Source: CBDDLD01 sp965250025
GTDB taxonomy: Bacteria > Bacteroidota > Bacteroidia > Flavobacteriales > Flavobacteriaceae
DNA length: 64,000 bases
Direction of reading: 5' to 3'
Assembly (NCBI GenBank): GCA_965250025.1
Contig: OZ252283.1
Span: 1,116,001 to 1,180,000, forward strand
Part shown: positions 35,240 through 43,776 of the stretch, piece after piece
Layout of the letters: every line of letters begins with the position of its first letter
How positions within the stretch are numbered: position 1 is the first letter of the stretch
Translations under genes and position numbers: made by a program
The notes under the pieces: model-generated
What the model saw: only the letters and a program-made list of their open reading frames with translations
What the model was told of the DNA's origin: nothing
Databases searched by the model: none

Positions 35240-36660
35240 TGTAGATTAAGATTAATGATTTTAAGTCGTTTTTTATGCTTTCTCAAATAGTTTTGAATGA
35301 TGTGTTGATTATCTTTATTATTAGACATTGGTGTAATAAGCGAATATAACACCTCCTTATTGGTGATTTGATGATTCAAATCAAAATAACCTAAACCTTT
35401 AAACACCCCATTTTCTATTAAGATTACACTTTTCTCATCGACATCCCGACCTTTATCGATAATAACCATGTCCTTATTTTCATAGGAGTAATAATCAATT
35501 AAAGTATTGATCCTTTCATTATAGGTTTCAGCCGATTCTTCCTGAATGCATGCGCCATGACATTCTTTAACATCATATCTGAAACAACTACTATCTGTTT
35601 TATAGGTGCCGGAAAGTTTTTGACATAAATTATAATCTTCAATAATTTTTTCCATGAAATGTTTACCGCTTTGCCGATTACTAAACGTTATGATAGGCCT
35701 ATTGTTACCATAGGTTTTATCTACCTTTAAGTTAATGTAACCGTGTTTGTCAACGAAACTGAATAAACCATGAGTAAAAATAGTACGCCTTAGTGCCCTG
35801 TTGAAAATAGGTTTGTTGAGCTTAATTTCTTCACTTTCTTTGAGTAATGCTACAAGTTCACTACCTGTACTCTCATAAGTTACTGCGGATACTTGTAACT
35901 GAATCTTTTTTGATTTTGGACTATTATTAGTGAAGTGTTGAGAAATGCGTTTTCTAATATTATTACTTTTTCCAATGTAAATGATATCGCCATTTTCATT
36001 GTGAATATAATACACTCCGGTTACAGTGGGAAGCTCATCAATAATGTGTTTTAGATTAGGCGCTAATTTAGATTTCGGTTCTGATCTTACGGTGTCTTTA
36101 ATAATGTACTTATCCAGATCTTTATACAATAACATTTTAAATAACTTTAGAGTTGCCATTGCATCACCATTAGCCCTATGTCTGTCACTTACCGGAATAC
36201 CTAATGCTCTGGCAAGTTTACCCAAACTATAAGAAGGTTGATCGGGAATAAGTTGTTTGGAAAGCTCTACTGTACACAGCGTTTTTCTTTTAAAAGGAAA
36301 CCCCAGTCGTCTGAATTCGGTTTTAAGTATCCGGTAATCGAACTCTGAATTATGAGCTACAAGAATACAATTTTCAGTAATCTCAACAATACGCTTAGCT
36401 ACTTCATAAAATTTAGGAGCATTTTTAAGCATATTGGCATTAATACCGGTAAGGTTTACTACAAAAGGTTGTATTTCACGCTCAGGATTAACCAGACTTA
36501 TAAACTGGTCGGTAATCTTATGGCCATCAAACTGATATATGGCTATTTCGGTAATACCTTCTTCATTGTACTTACCACCAGTAGTTTCTATGTCTAGTAT
36601 TGCGTAGATTGTTTTTAAACTATTGAATATTGCTGAAGTAACTATACTATATATCAGCAA
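35236..36660 (-). CDS. DnaQ-like 3'-5' exonuclease fused to GIY-YIG nuclease domain
   Basis: A 474-residue fusion. The exonuclease part has the DEDDh set: Asp23 and Glu25 in LDIETTGG, Asp108 in HNSEFDYR, and His161 and Asp166 in HRANGDAM. After a linker comes a UvrC-type GIY-YIG domain (about 213-295) with GVYYIH, YIGKSNNIRKR and QHF. The end is helical with a Cys cluster near 354-370 (CFRYDVKECHGAC) as seen in Cho/UvrC-like proteins. Such fusions are thought to act in nucleotide-excision-type repair. The start is unclear: TTG at 36660 is the only standard codon before the first catalytic strand. Confidence 0.88.
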   Translation of the reverse strand: MLIYSIVTSAIFNSLKTIYAILDIETTGGKYNEEGITEIAIYQFDGHKITDQFISLVNPEREIQPFVVNLTGINANMLKNAPKFYEVAKRIVEITENCILVAHNSEFDYRILKTEFRRLGFPFKRKTLCTVELSKQLIPDQPSYSLGKLARALGIPVSDRHRANGDAMATLKLFKMLLYKDLDKYIIKDTVRSEPKSKLAPNLKHIIDELPTVTGVYYIHNENGDIIYIGKSNNIRKRISQHFTNNSPKSKKIQLQVSAVTYESTGSELVALLKESEEIKLNKPIFNRALRRTIFTHGLFSFVDKHGYINLKVDKTYGNNRPIITFSNRQSGKHFMEKIIEDYNLCQKLSGTYKTDSSCFRYDVKECHGACIQEESAETYNERINTLIDYYSYENKDMVIIDKGRDVDEKSVILIENGVFKGLGYFDLNHQITNKEVLYSLITPMSNNKDNQHIIQNYLRKHKKRLKIINLNLQ

Positions 36661-36666
36661 TACGAT

Positions 36667-37326
36667 TTAATGATAATTTCTTGCTCCAAATATACTACTT
36701 CCTACACGTACCATAGTACTGCCACATTCAATGGCAAGTTTATAGTCACCGCTCATGCCCATAGATATAGTATTCATAATCGGATGCTCTTTTTTGAGTT
36801 CATCATAGCAGGTTTTTAAATAATTGAATTCTGCTCTGACTATAGTTTCATCTTCTGTAAATGTTGACATACCCATTACGCCAATAACATTCACGTTTTT
36901 AAAGCTTGAGAATGTCTCAGATCGTAATAATTCATTAGCGTCATCTTTTGTCATCCCGAATTTAGAAGTTTCTTTAGCAATTTTAATTTGAAGCAAACAA
37001 TCAATAACTCTGTTGTGTTTTTCGGCTTGCTTGTCAACTTCCTGAAGCAACTTCAAACTGTCAATACCGTGAATTAACTTAACGAATCCTGCCATGTATT
37101 TGACCTTATTGCGTTGTAAGTGACCAATCATATGCCATACTATATCTTTAGGCATGGCTTCGTACTTACTTACCATTTCCTGAACTTTATTCTCTCCAAA
37201 AACGCGCTGCCCTTGATCATATGCTTCCATCAAATCACTGACAGGTTTGGTCTTTGATACAGCAACTAATGTGACATGATCGGGGAGTTCTTTTTTTACC
37301 TTTGATAAGTTGTCTCGTATGGCCAT
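36667..37326 (-). CDS. YggS-family pyridoxal-phosphate homeostasis protein
   Basis: A 219-residue PLP-binding TIM barrel without known catalysis, related to human PLPBP. It buffers intracellular PLP and affects amino-acid and keto-acid levels. The PLP lysine is Lys25 in AVSKTKP. VFGENKVQE (about 42-50), HMIGHLQRNKVK (about 65-76) and MGMSGDYKLAIECGSTMVR near the end are family landmarks. I use the ATG at 37326, which lies one base past the DUF1015 stop; a longer frame would overlap that gene. Confidence 0.94.
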   Translation of the reverse strand: MAIRDNLSKVKKELPDHVTLVAVSKTKPVSDLMEAYDQGQRVFGENKVQEMVSKYEAMPKDIVWHMIGHLQRNKVKYMAGFVKLIHGIDSLKLLQEVDKQAEKHNRVIDCLLQIKIAKETSKFGMTKDDANELLRSETFSSFKNVNVIGVMGMSTFTEDETIVRAEFNYLKTCYDELKKEHPIMNTISMGMSGDYKLAIECGSTMVRVGSSIFGARNYH

Positions 37327-37327
37327 A

Positions 37328-38566
37328 TTAAAACTCGTATATGGTGATTCCACTTCTAAGTTTAGGAAGGATGTAAGTGCTTTTCGGTGGCATCTTTAAG
37401 CCATCGTCAGCAATTTGTTTCATTTGCTCTACCGTTGCAGGTACCATTCCAAAACCTACGGCATATTCTCCACTATCCACACTGCTTTTAATATTGAAGA
37501 CTTCATGTTTCCCATGAGTGTATGCAATTCTATTGTCATTTCTAAGATCTTCAATACCCAATATCGGTTTCAATACTGTTTTATAAAGGATTTGAGCATC
37601 CAGTTTATCTAAAGAACTTTCAAATTGATAGATGGTTTTTCTTAAATATAATGAATAGAATTCACCATCCAAATACATGCTAAAATGATTCGTTTTTGAA
37701 GGTTGATAGGGATGAGGCCCTCGGTTCTCAATTCTGAAAAATGCATCCAGTTTGATCAAAAAGGCTTCTTTAGATAAACCGTTCAGATCTTTGACCAATC
37801 TGTTGAATTCATGGATAACCAGATTCGACTCCGGAATCAAATAGGACATGAAGAAATTATAAGATTCTTCCCCGTTATGACTCAGATTATTGGCTTTTTC
37901 ATCTTTATAAAGCAAGAATGAAGATGCGGAACGATGATGGCCATCAGCAATGTATATGGTATCCATACGTTCAAACTCAGATTGTATGGTTTTTATGGTT
38001 TCTTCATCATCTACTTTCCATAAGTAATGTGTGTCTTTATAGGTCATCGTAAACTCGTATTCCGCATGGCGCTTTTGAGTATCCTTAATAACCTGTTCTA
38101 TGATGGAATTATCTCTGTAGGTCAGAAGTACAGGTTCGGCATTAAAACCGACAGTTTTTAAATAACTTTTAAAGGTTTCTTCTCTCGAACTAATAGTATC
38201 TTCATGTTTTTTTATAATATCATTCTCATAATCTTCAGCACTGGTAGCGGCTATGATACCACAAAACTCCCGGTTATGACGGTCAACAATTTTATACACA
38301 TAAAAAGAAGGCTTATCGTCCTTTAAAAAAACATCATCCTCTTTAAATTCCAGATATCGGTTCTTTACAAGTTTATAGCGTTCTTCACCTTTAATAACCT
38401 GATCATATTTATATCCGGGATTGACAATATGCAAAAAGGTATAGGGGTTATAATCCATTCGAGCTTCACGCTCTTCAACGGTATAACTTTGATAAGGTCT
38501 TGATGCCACAAGCCCTACAATAGCTCTGGTAGGGCGAACTGCTTTAAATGGAACTATTTTAGCCAA
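37328..38566 (-). CDS. DUF1015 family protein
   Basis: A 412-residue soluble protein. It begins IVPFKAVRPT, typical of the family, and holds the signature ADGHHRSAS near 207-215. A conserved HPYQP lies near 286. Members are often found with serine-biosynthesis genes and their function is unknown; they were once called SpoOJ/ParA-related without basis. The start is a TTG at 38566. It is tightly packed between the dehydrogenase gene (12 bases) and yggS. Confidence 0.9.
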   Translation of the reverse strand: MAKIVPFKAVRPTRAIVGLVASRPYQSYTVEEREARMDYNPYTFLHIVNPGYKYDQVIKGEERYKLVKNRYLEFKEDDVFLKDDKPSFYVYKIVDRHNREFCGIIAATSAEDYENDIIKKHEDTISSREETFKSYLKTVGFNAEPVLLTYRDNSIIEQVIKDTQKRHAEYEFTMTYKDTHYLWKVDDEETIKTIQSEFERMDTIYIADGHHRSASSFLLYKDEKANNLSHNGEESYNFFMSYLIPESNLVIHEFNRLVKDLNGLSKEAFLIKLDAFFRIENRGPHPYQPSKTNHFSMYLDGEFYSLYLRKTIYQFESSLDKLDAQILYKTVLKPILGIEDLRNDNRIAYTHGKHEVFNIKSSVDSGEYAVGFGMVPATVEQMKQIADDGLKMPPKSTYILPKLRSGITIYEF

Positions 38567-38578
38567 ACTGTGTTGCGT

Positions 38579-39466
38579 TTATGCAAATTGCTTTGCTACG
38601 TTTTCTGCCTTTCTGCTTTCAGAATAATCATAAAATCCTTCGCCCGATTTGACGCCCAATTTACCTGCTCTCACCATATTAACCAATAAAGGACATGGTG
38701 CATACTTAGGGTTTTTAAAACCATCGTACATGACATTCAATATAGACAGGCAGACATCAAGGCCAATAAAATCAGCCAGTTGCAAAGGTCCCATAGGATG
38801 AGCCATACCCAATTTCATAACGGTATCGATCTCAGTTACACCAGCCACACCATTGTATAGTGTTTCTATAGATTCGTTAAGCATTGGCATTAAAATACGG
38901 TTGGCAACAAATCCAGGGTAATCATTAACTTCAACAGGAACTTTTCCTAAAGTCTTACTCATTTCCATAATGGTATGAGTTACTTCATCACTAGTATTAT
39001 AGCCTCTTATGATCTCAACCAATTTCATAATAGGTACAGGATTCATGAAATGCATGCCTATAACCATATCCGGACGAGAAGTCACAGCAGCAATTTGTGT
39101 AATGGATATTGATGAAGTATTGGTAGCTAAAATAGTGTCTTCAGGGCAAGAGGCGTCTAGTTGTTTAAAGATGTTCAGTTTTAAATCAATATTCTCTGTT
39201 GCTGCTTCGACAACCAGACCAGCATATTCTACCCCTTCAGGAATACTGGTAAATGTTGTTATGTTCGATAAGGTATTTTCTTTTTGTTCCTGAGTGATTT
39301 TTTCTTTGGCCACCATGCGATCAAGGTTCTTTGCAATGGTGTCTAGGCCTCTTTTTAAAGCAGCTTCACTAACATCAATTAATTGTACTCTAAATCCAGA
39401 TTGTGCAAAGGTATGGGCAATTCCATTCCCCATAGTACCTGCACCTATTACGGCTACATTTTTCAT
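38579..39466 (-). CDS. 3-hydroxybutyryl-CoA dehydrogenase
   Basis: A 295-residue 3-hydroxyacyl-CoA dehydrogenase. The Rossmann loop GAGTMGNG is at 8-15. ATNTSSISIT near 114-123 and GMHFMNPVPIMKLVE near 135-149 carry the catalytic Ser and His. VNDYPGFVANRILMP and GLDVCL belong to the C-terminal dimer domain. It oxidises or reduces (S)-3-hydroxybutyryl-CoA with NAD(P). The ATG at 39466 starts the first strand; a longer frame to 39505 is unlikely. It sits 116 bases after the Gfo/Idh gene on the same strand. Confidence 0.94.
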   Translation of the reverse strand: MKNVAVIGAGTMGNGIAHTFAQSGFRVQLIDVSEAALKRGLDTIAKNLDRMVAKEKITQEQKENTLSNITTFTSIPEGVEYAGLVVEAATENIDLKLNIFKQLDASCPEDTILATNTSSISITQIAAVTSRPDMVIGMHFMNPVPIMKLVEIIRGYNTSDEVTHTIMEMSKTLGKVPVEVNDYPGFVANRILMPMLNESIETLYNGVAGVTEIDTVMKLGMAHPMGPLQLADFIGLDVCLSILNVMYDGFKNPKYAPCPLLVNMVRAGKLGVKSGEGFYDYSESRKAENVAKQFA

Positions 39467-39582
39467 TAAAACGTGTTTATTAAGTTGTTGTTCCCAAAAA
39501 AACATCGGGAAATTGATTTATAATTTAATTTGGTTATCATTATGAAGTTGTTGACCTGCATAATTGATTGTATGGATATTTT

Positions 39583-40542
39583 TTAAAATTGATTGATAAT
39601 CATGGTTGCCACACGTAAAGCTTCCGTACCATCATGTAAAGTTACAATAGGTTTGGTGTTGGTATTAATGGCATTGGCAAATGTTTCCAATTCATCCAGA
39701 ATGGCATTATTATTAGAAACTTCAGGATTATCAAAATAGATTTGCTTTTTTACACCTTCTGCGTTTTGAAGTATCATATCAAAGTCTCCGGGATGTTCTG
39801 GAGCATCTTTCATTTTTACGACTTCGCACTTCTTTTCTAAAAAGTCTACGGAGATGTATGCATCCTTTTGAAAGAATCGGGTCTTTCTCATGTTCTTCAA
39901 TGAAATACGACTGGCCGTAAGGTTGGCAACACAACCGTTTTTGAATTCTATTCGTGCATTGGCAATATCAGGTGTATCACTTACAACAGAAACACCACTT
40001 GCAGAGATATGTTTTACAGGAGATTGAACAACACTCAGTATAATATCTATATCATGAATCATTAAATCTAAAACGACAGGAACATCTGTACCCCTGGGAT
40101 TAAACTCCGCCAGACGATGCGTTTCAATAAACATCGGATTATCGATCTGATCCTTAACACTAATAAATGCCGGGTTGAAGCGTTCTACATGACCCACTTG
40201 TCCTTTGACACCGTGTTCAGCAACAAGTGTTCTAATGGTTTCTGCTTCCTCAACCGTATTGGTAATCGGTTTTTCAATAAAAATGTGTTTACCTTTAGCT
40301 ATAGCTTTTTTAGCACAGTCGTAATGCGATAGGGTAGGCGTCACGATATCTACCATGTCTACAGCATCTATAAGTGCGTCTATAGAATCGTAGTATGTAT
40401 ACCCAAATTCGGCAACGACACGTTTAGCATTTTCTTCATCGGCATCATAAAAGCCAACAAGCTCATATTTTTCAGATTGATTAAGTAATCTAAGATGAAT
40501 TTTACCCAGGTGACCGGCACCAAGAACACCAGCTTTTAGCAT
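39583..40542 (-). CDS. Gfo/Idh/MocA-family oxidoreductase
   Basis: A 319-residue NAD(P)-dependent dehydrogenase. The N-terminal Rossmann fold starts GVLGAGHLGKIH (5-16), and EKPITN near 93-98 carries the Lys that contacts substrate. The C-terminal alpha/beta domain (about 125-310) has HDIDIIL near 163-169, placing the His expected in the active site. The substrate is probably a sugar or cyclitol but cannot be read. It has the best promoter in this region, with both elements, and opens the long leftward run. Confidence 0.92.
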   Translation of the reverse strand: MLKAGVLGAGHLGKIHLRLLNQSEKYELVGFYDADEENAKRVVAEFGYTYYDSIDALIDAVDMVDIVTPTLSHYDCAKKAIAKGKHIFIEKPITNTVEEAETIRTLVAEHGVKGQVGHVERFNPAFISVKDQIDNPMFIETHRLAEFNPRGTDVPVVLDLMIHDIDIILSVVQSPVKHISASGVSVVSDTPDIANARIEFKNGCVANLTASRISLKNMRKTRFFQKDAYISVDFLEKKCEVVKMKDAPEHPGDFDMILQNAEGVKKQIYFDNPEVSNNNAILDELETFANAINTNTKPIVTLHDGTEALRVATMIINQF

Positions 40543-40558
40543 GTTTTTCAGTTTTTAA

Positions 40559-40591
40559 CAAAAATAGGCGTTTTGAATTAAAAATTTCAAA
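40559..40591 (-). promoter_or_regulatory. promoter of the Gfo/Idh gene (TTTG, N21, TATTTTTG)
   Basis: On the minus strand TTTG (40591-40588) is followed after 21 bases by TATTTTTG (40566-40559). Both match the Bacteroidota consensus with good spacing. The ATG is 16 bases further on. Confidence 0.7.
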
Positions 40592-40694
40592 AAGCTGAAA
40601 TAAAAAACTGTGAAATTGACAATGATATAAAGTTTAATTTCTTCCTTTGAACTTGTACTTCTTTCAATTAATTTAGCATAAACTTAATTCAACT

Positions 40695-41336
40695 TTGAAA
40701 GATACATTTAAGCATCAGGGCATGCGTCAGCAACTTGTTGAAACTCTGATAAAAAAGGGAATAAAAGATAAAGCCGTTCTTAAATCGATAGGGAAAATTC
40801 CCAGACATTTTTTTATGGATTCTGGTTTTATTGATCATGCCTATCAGGATAAAGCGTTTCCGATTGCTGCTGACCAAACCATATCGCAACCCTATACTGT
40901 TGCTTTTCAATCCGAATTATTACAGGTGAAACCCGGAGATAAAATTCTGGAAATAGGTACGGGTAGCGGTTATCAAACGGCAGTGCTTATTGAGCTTGGA
41001 GCTAAAGTTTATAGTATAGAACGCCAAAAGGAGTTATTTAAAAAAACATCTAAGTTCTTACCTAAAATAGGCTATAGAGCCAAAAAACTGATTTTTGGAG
41101 ATGGTTATAAAGGGTTACCTGAAGAAGCGCCTTTTGACAGTATTATTGTTACTGCCGGAGCCCCTTTTGTTCCAAAGCCCTTATTGAGTCAGTTGGCTGT
41201 TGGAGGTCGTCTGGTCATTCCGGTTGGAGATGAAGTACAAATTATGACGCTTTTCATCAGAAAAGACGCCAAGTCGTTTGAAAAACACGAACTCGGCGAG
41301 TTTCGTTTTGTGCCACTTTTAGAAGATAAAAACTAA
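40695..41336 (+). CDS. pcm: protein-L-isoaspartate O-methyltransferase
   Basis: It repairs age-damaged proteins by methylating isoaspartyl residues with S-adenosylmethionine. The 213-residue protein has RHFFMD near 37-42, the substrate-serine region TISQPYTVA (62-70), AdoMet loop EIGTGSGYQTAVL (86-98) and IVTAGAPFVP near 153-162, all as in Pcm. The start is a TTG at 40695. The stop overlaps the stop of the converging peptidase gene by three bases. Confidence 0.94.
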   Translation: MKDTFKHQGMRQQLVETLIKKGIKDKAVLKSIGKIPRHFFMDSGFIDHAYQDKAFPIAADQTISQPYTVAFQSELLQVKPGDKILEIGTGSGYQTAVLIELGAKVYSIERQKELFKKTSKFLPKIGYRAKKLIFGDGYKGLPEEAPFDSIIVTAGAPFVPKPLLSQLAVGGRLVIPVGDEVQIMTLFIRKDAKSFEKHELGEFRFVPLLEDKN

Positions 41337-43177
41337 TTGGTAGCGTTTTTATAAGCTTCAGATCCGCCAACAACAGGCAATGTCAATGTTGTTTTATCTG
41401 ATTGAATATTGAGCTCTGTTCCGGCTTTAGGATGCAATGTAAATTGTTGGTCACTTGAAAAAATCATTAACCCGATTTGCTGACCGGCTTTGATAATTTG
41501 ATCGTCCGGTTGAAGCTCAAAGTTTACCGTATAGAATTTTCCTTTTTTCAGAGGTTTACCATGACTTAAGGATTTGTGATTTTGAGGATCTGCCCAACCT
41601 CGCGTGATGATATTATCTGTAATTCTACTTCCATTTCCTTCTTGCCAAGGTAATGATACCAACCAAACCGATAGGTTTGCAGCGGGCTTATTACTGGAAA
41701 GCGTTACACTAATACTGGGAACACCCGAAATGTGAAGATCTTCTTTCAGAATAGGCGTTGTATATAATAATCTGTTCTTAGACGCTTCAGTTGTGGCTAA
41801 GTCTTTACCCGAAAAGCGCACATCATCTGTTAGGGTTATTGTTGCCTTTTTTACCAAATCATTTGGTGTTAAAAATCCATTGTTGTGATTTCCCGGATTA
41901 AGATAAAACACAACATCTTTAGCTTCAGGGTTTGGATAATCTTTGTAAGCTGTAGGCTGGTTAGGTGAATCACTTTCTCTTACGATGTAAGCTTTGTTTT
42001 CTTCTTTTTCCACACCATTCTCTATACCATGAAGGTATTTGGTAAACCAACGGTTCATTAAAGATATTGGTGGTGGACCACCATGCCCAAATTGATGATA
42101 ATAAATTTGTGCTGGTAAGCCCATTTCTTTAGCAGCTTTGTATATCCTGTAACTGTGCTCAGGCATAACATTCCAATCGTTAAATCCATGAGACATTAAT
42201 AGTGCCGCTTTCATAGACTTCATTTGATTCAGGTAGTCGCGAGATGCCCAAAATTCATTATAGTCACCAGTTGCTCTGTCCATACCTTTCTTCATTTCAG
42301 TATCGCGAATGGTTTTGTTGTTATATGGACGGTTGGCTTCATCGCCACTATGCACAAAATCGTAGAGTACATCGATATCTTCACCCAGATAGCCGCCCGG
42401 AGACCTTACCAAGCCATTAGATCTGTAGTAATGATAATAAGAGGTGTTTGGTGCTATGGGTATTATGGCTTCAAGGCCTTCCACACCAGTTGTAGCTGCT
42501 GCCAATGGAATGGTACCGTTGTATGAAGTACCAGTCATACCGATTTTACCTGTAGACCAAAATGCAATTACTTCTTCATCTCCATCTCTTTCTGAATAGC
42601 CTTTTGCACGTCCACATAACCAGTCTATTACAGCTTTTGGAGCTAAAGATTCGTTTTCACCTCCAATAGTAGGCGCACCATCAGACAAGCCCGTTCCGGG
42701 AGAAGAAGAATGCACTACAATATATCCTCTTGGCACCCATTTTCTGATATGCGAATTGGAAATAATAGGTCGTTTACCCATACGCTTAACTTCGGGGTGC
42801 ACACGTTCTTTAGCAGTTTCTCCCAACTCGTGATTAACATCCCAGAAAAGACCATCTACATCTGGTGCCACGCCAGCAAAATAAGGACTGGACACATAGA
42901 TTACAGGCAATTTTAGCTCTTCAGTTTCTGTTTGTTTTGGTCGGGTTACAGACACATGCATGCGATCGGGTTGATCATCACCGTCGGTATTAAATTCTGT
43001 TTCCACCCATAGATCATGACGTATCCAATCTGATGAATCGTTAAAAGCTTCTACAATTTGAGCTTCCCCGTCTTTAAAAACAGGCTGTGCTTTTTCAGTA
43101 GTGTTTTGCGCAAAAATTGATGTGGAAACAGCAAATACTAAGATTTGCAAAATGCCTAATCGATTGGAAGATCTCAT
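41333..43177 (-). CDS. secreted Xaa-Pro dipeptidyl-peptidase / CocE-NonD hydrolase
   Basis: A 614-residue protein with a signal peptide (about 1-23, cleaved near IFAQ). The alpha/beta-hydrolase core has the nucleophile Ser218 in GMTGTSYNG, Asp334 in HGFNDWN and His365 in FGHGG. The C-terminal jelly-roll domain from about 420 (SGVPSISVTLSS, then FELQPDDQIIKAGQQIGL) is typical of the S15/CocE family. These enzymes remove Xaa-Pro dipeptides or cleave esters. A role in periplasmic peptide breakdown is likely. It may share a transcript with the SnoaL-like gene 57 bases upstream. Confidence 0.92.
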   Translation of the reverse strand: MRSSNRLGILQILVFAVSTSIFAQNTTEKAQPVFKDGEAQIVEAFNDSSDWIRHDLWVETEFNTDGDDQPDRMHVSVTRPKQTETEELKLPVIYVSSPYFAGVAPDVDGLFWDVNHELGETAKERVHPEVKRMGKRPIISNSHIRKWVPRGYIVVHSSSPGTGLSDGAPTIGGENESLAPKAVIDWLCGRAKGYSERDGDEEVIAFWSTGKIGMTGTSYNGTIPLAAATTGVEGLEAIIPIAPNTSYYHYYRSNGLVRSPGGYLGEDIDVLYDFVHSGDEANRPYNNKTIRDTEMKKGMDRATGDYNEFWASRDYLNQMKSMKAALLMSHGFNDWNVMPEHSYRIYKAAKEMGLPAQIYYHQFGHGGPPPISLMNRWFTKYLHGIENGVEKEENKAYIVRESDSPNQPTAYKDYPNPEAKDVVFYLNPGNHNNGFLTPNDLVKKATITLTDDVRFSGKDLATTEASKNRLLYTTPILKEDLHISGVPSISVTLSSNKPAANLSVWLVSLPWQEGNGSRITDNIITRGWADPQNHKSLSHGKPLKKGKFYTVNFELQPDDQIIKAGQQIGLMIFSSDQQFTLHPKAGTELNIQSDKTTLTLPVVGGSEAYKNATN

Positions 43178-43234
43178 AATGAAAGTTTTAATGCTTGCTA
43201 AAAATAGAAGTAATGCTTTGAGTAGGCAATAACT

Positions 43235-43765
43235 TTAAGATTTGTTTGGCAAATATTCTTTCGGAATAGGGTGTTTTTGAGATTCCTGCATCCAATAAAT
43301 ATTGATGATCCACCAGCGCTTTCCGTCATTCATTAATTGAATGCTGTTGATACCTCTCATAAAAGGCTTTGCATCGTCTTTATTTTTATAAGATTCATAA
43401 GTACTGAATGCCTGAGTAATATTTCCGAATGTTTGTGTTTCTCTGTGCAATTCAATTTCATGAAAACCATTTTCTACCAACCATTTTCCTGATGTGGCGA
43501 TGTATTCATCCGGCGTCATGTACCGTGCCATATGGATACCGTCTCTATTTTTACCTGTAGGGATGAGCTTGGCGTCTTTATGAAACAGATACCTGAAAAG
43601 TTCCCAGTCTCGGGCTTGACCTTTATCGCCCGAAATCACAGCATATAATGTGTTTAGTGTATCGTCCAGAGTTGCCACATTTTCTGAATACGTAAGGTCT
43701 TTGTCCTGAGCATGTGCATTTACAGATAAAACAGCAACGGCAATTAGTACTAATAAACTTCTCAT
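43235..43765 (-). CDS. secreted SnoaL/NTF2-like protein
   Basis: A 176-residue protein with a signal peptide (about 1-19). The rest forms an NTF2-like cone: helix DTLNTLYAVISGDKGQARDWELF, then LFHKDAKLIP, a HRETQTFGNITQAFSTYES strand and GINSIQLMNDGKRWWIINIYW. Such domains serve as small-molecule binders or enzymes. No catalytic residues can be assigned. It is 57 bases before the peptidase gene and 11 bases after the DUF5686 gene, so the three form a leftward unit. Confidence 0.82.
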   Translation of the reverse strand: MRSLLVLIAVAVLSVNAHAQDKDLTYSENVATLDDTLNTLYAVISGDKGQARDWELFRYLFHKDAKLIPTGKNRDGIHMARYMTPDEYIATSGKWLVENGFHEIELHRETQTFGNITQAFSTYESYKNKDDAKPFMRGINSIQLMNDGKRWWIINIYWMQESQKHPIPKEYLPNKS

Positions 43766-43776
43766 AATGATATATT

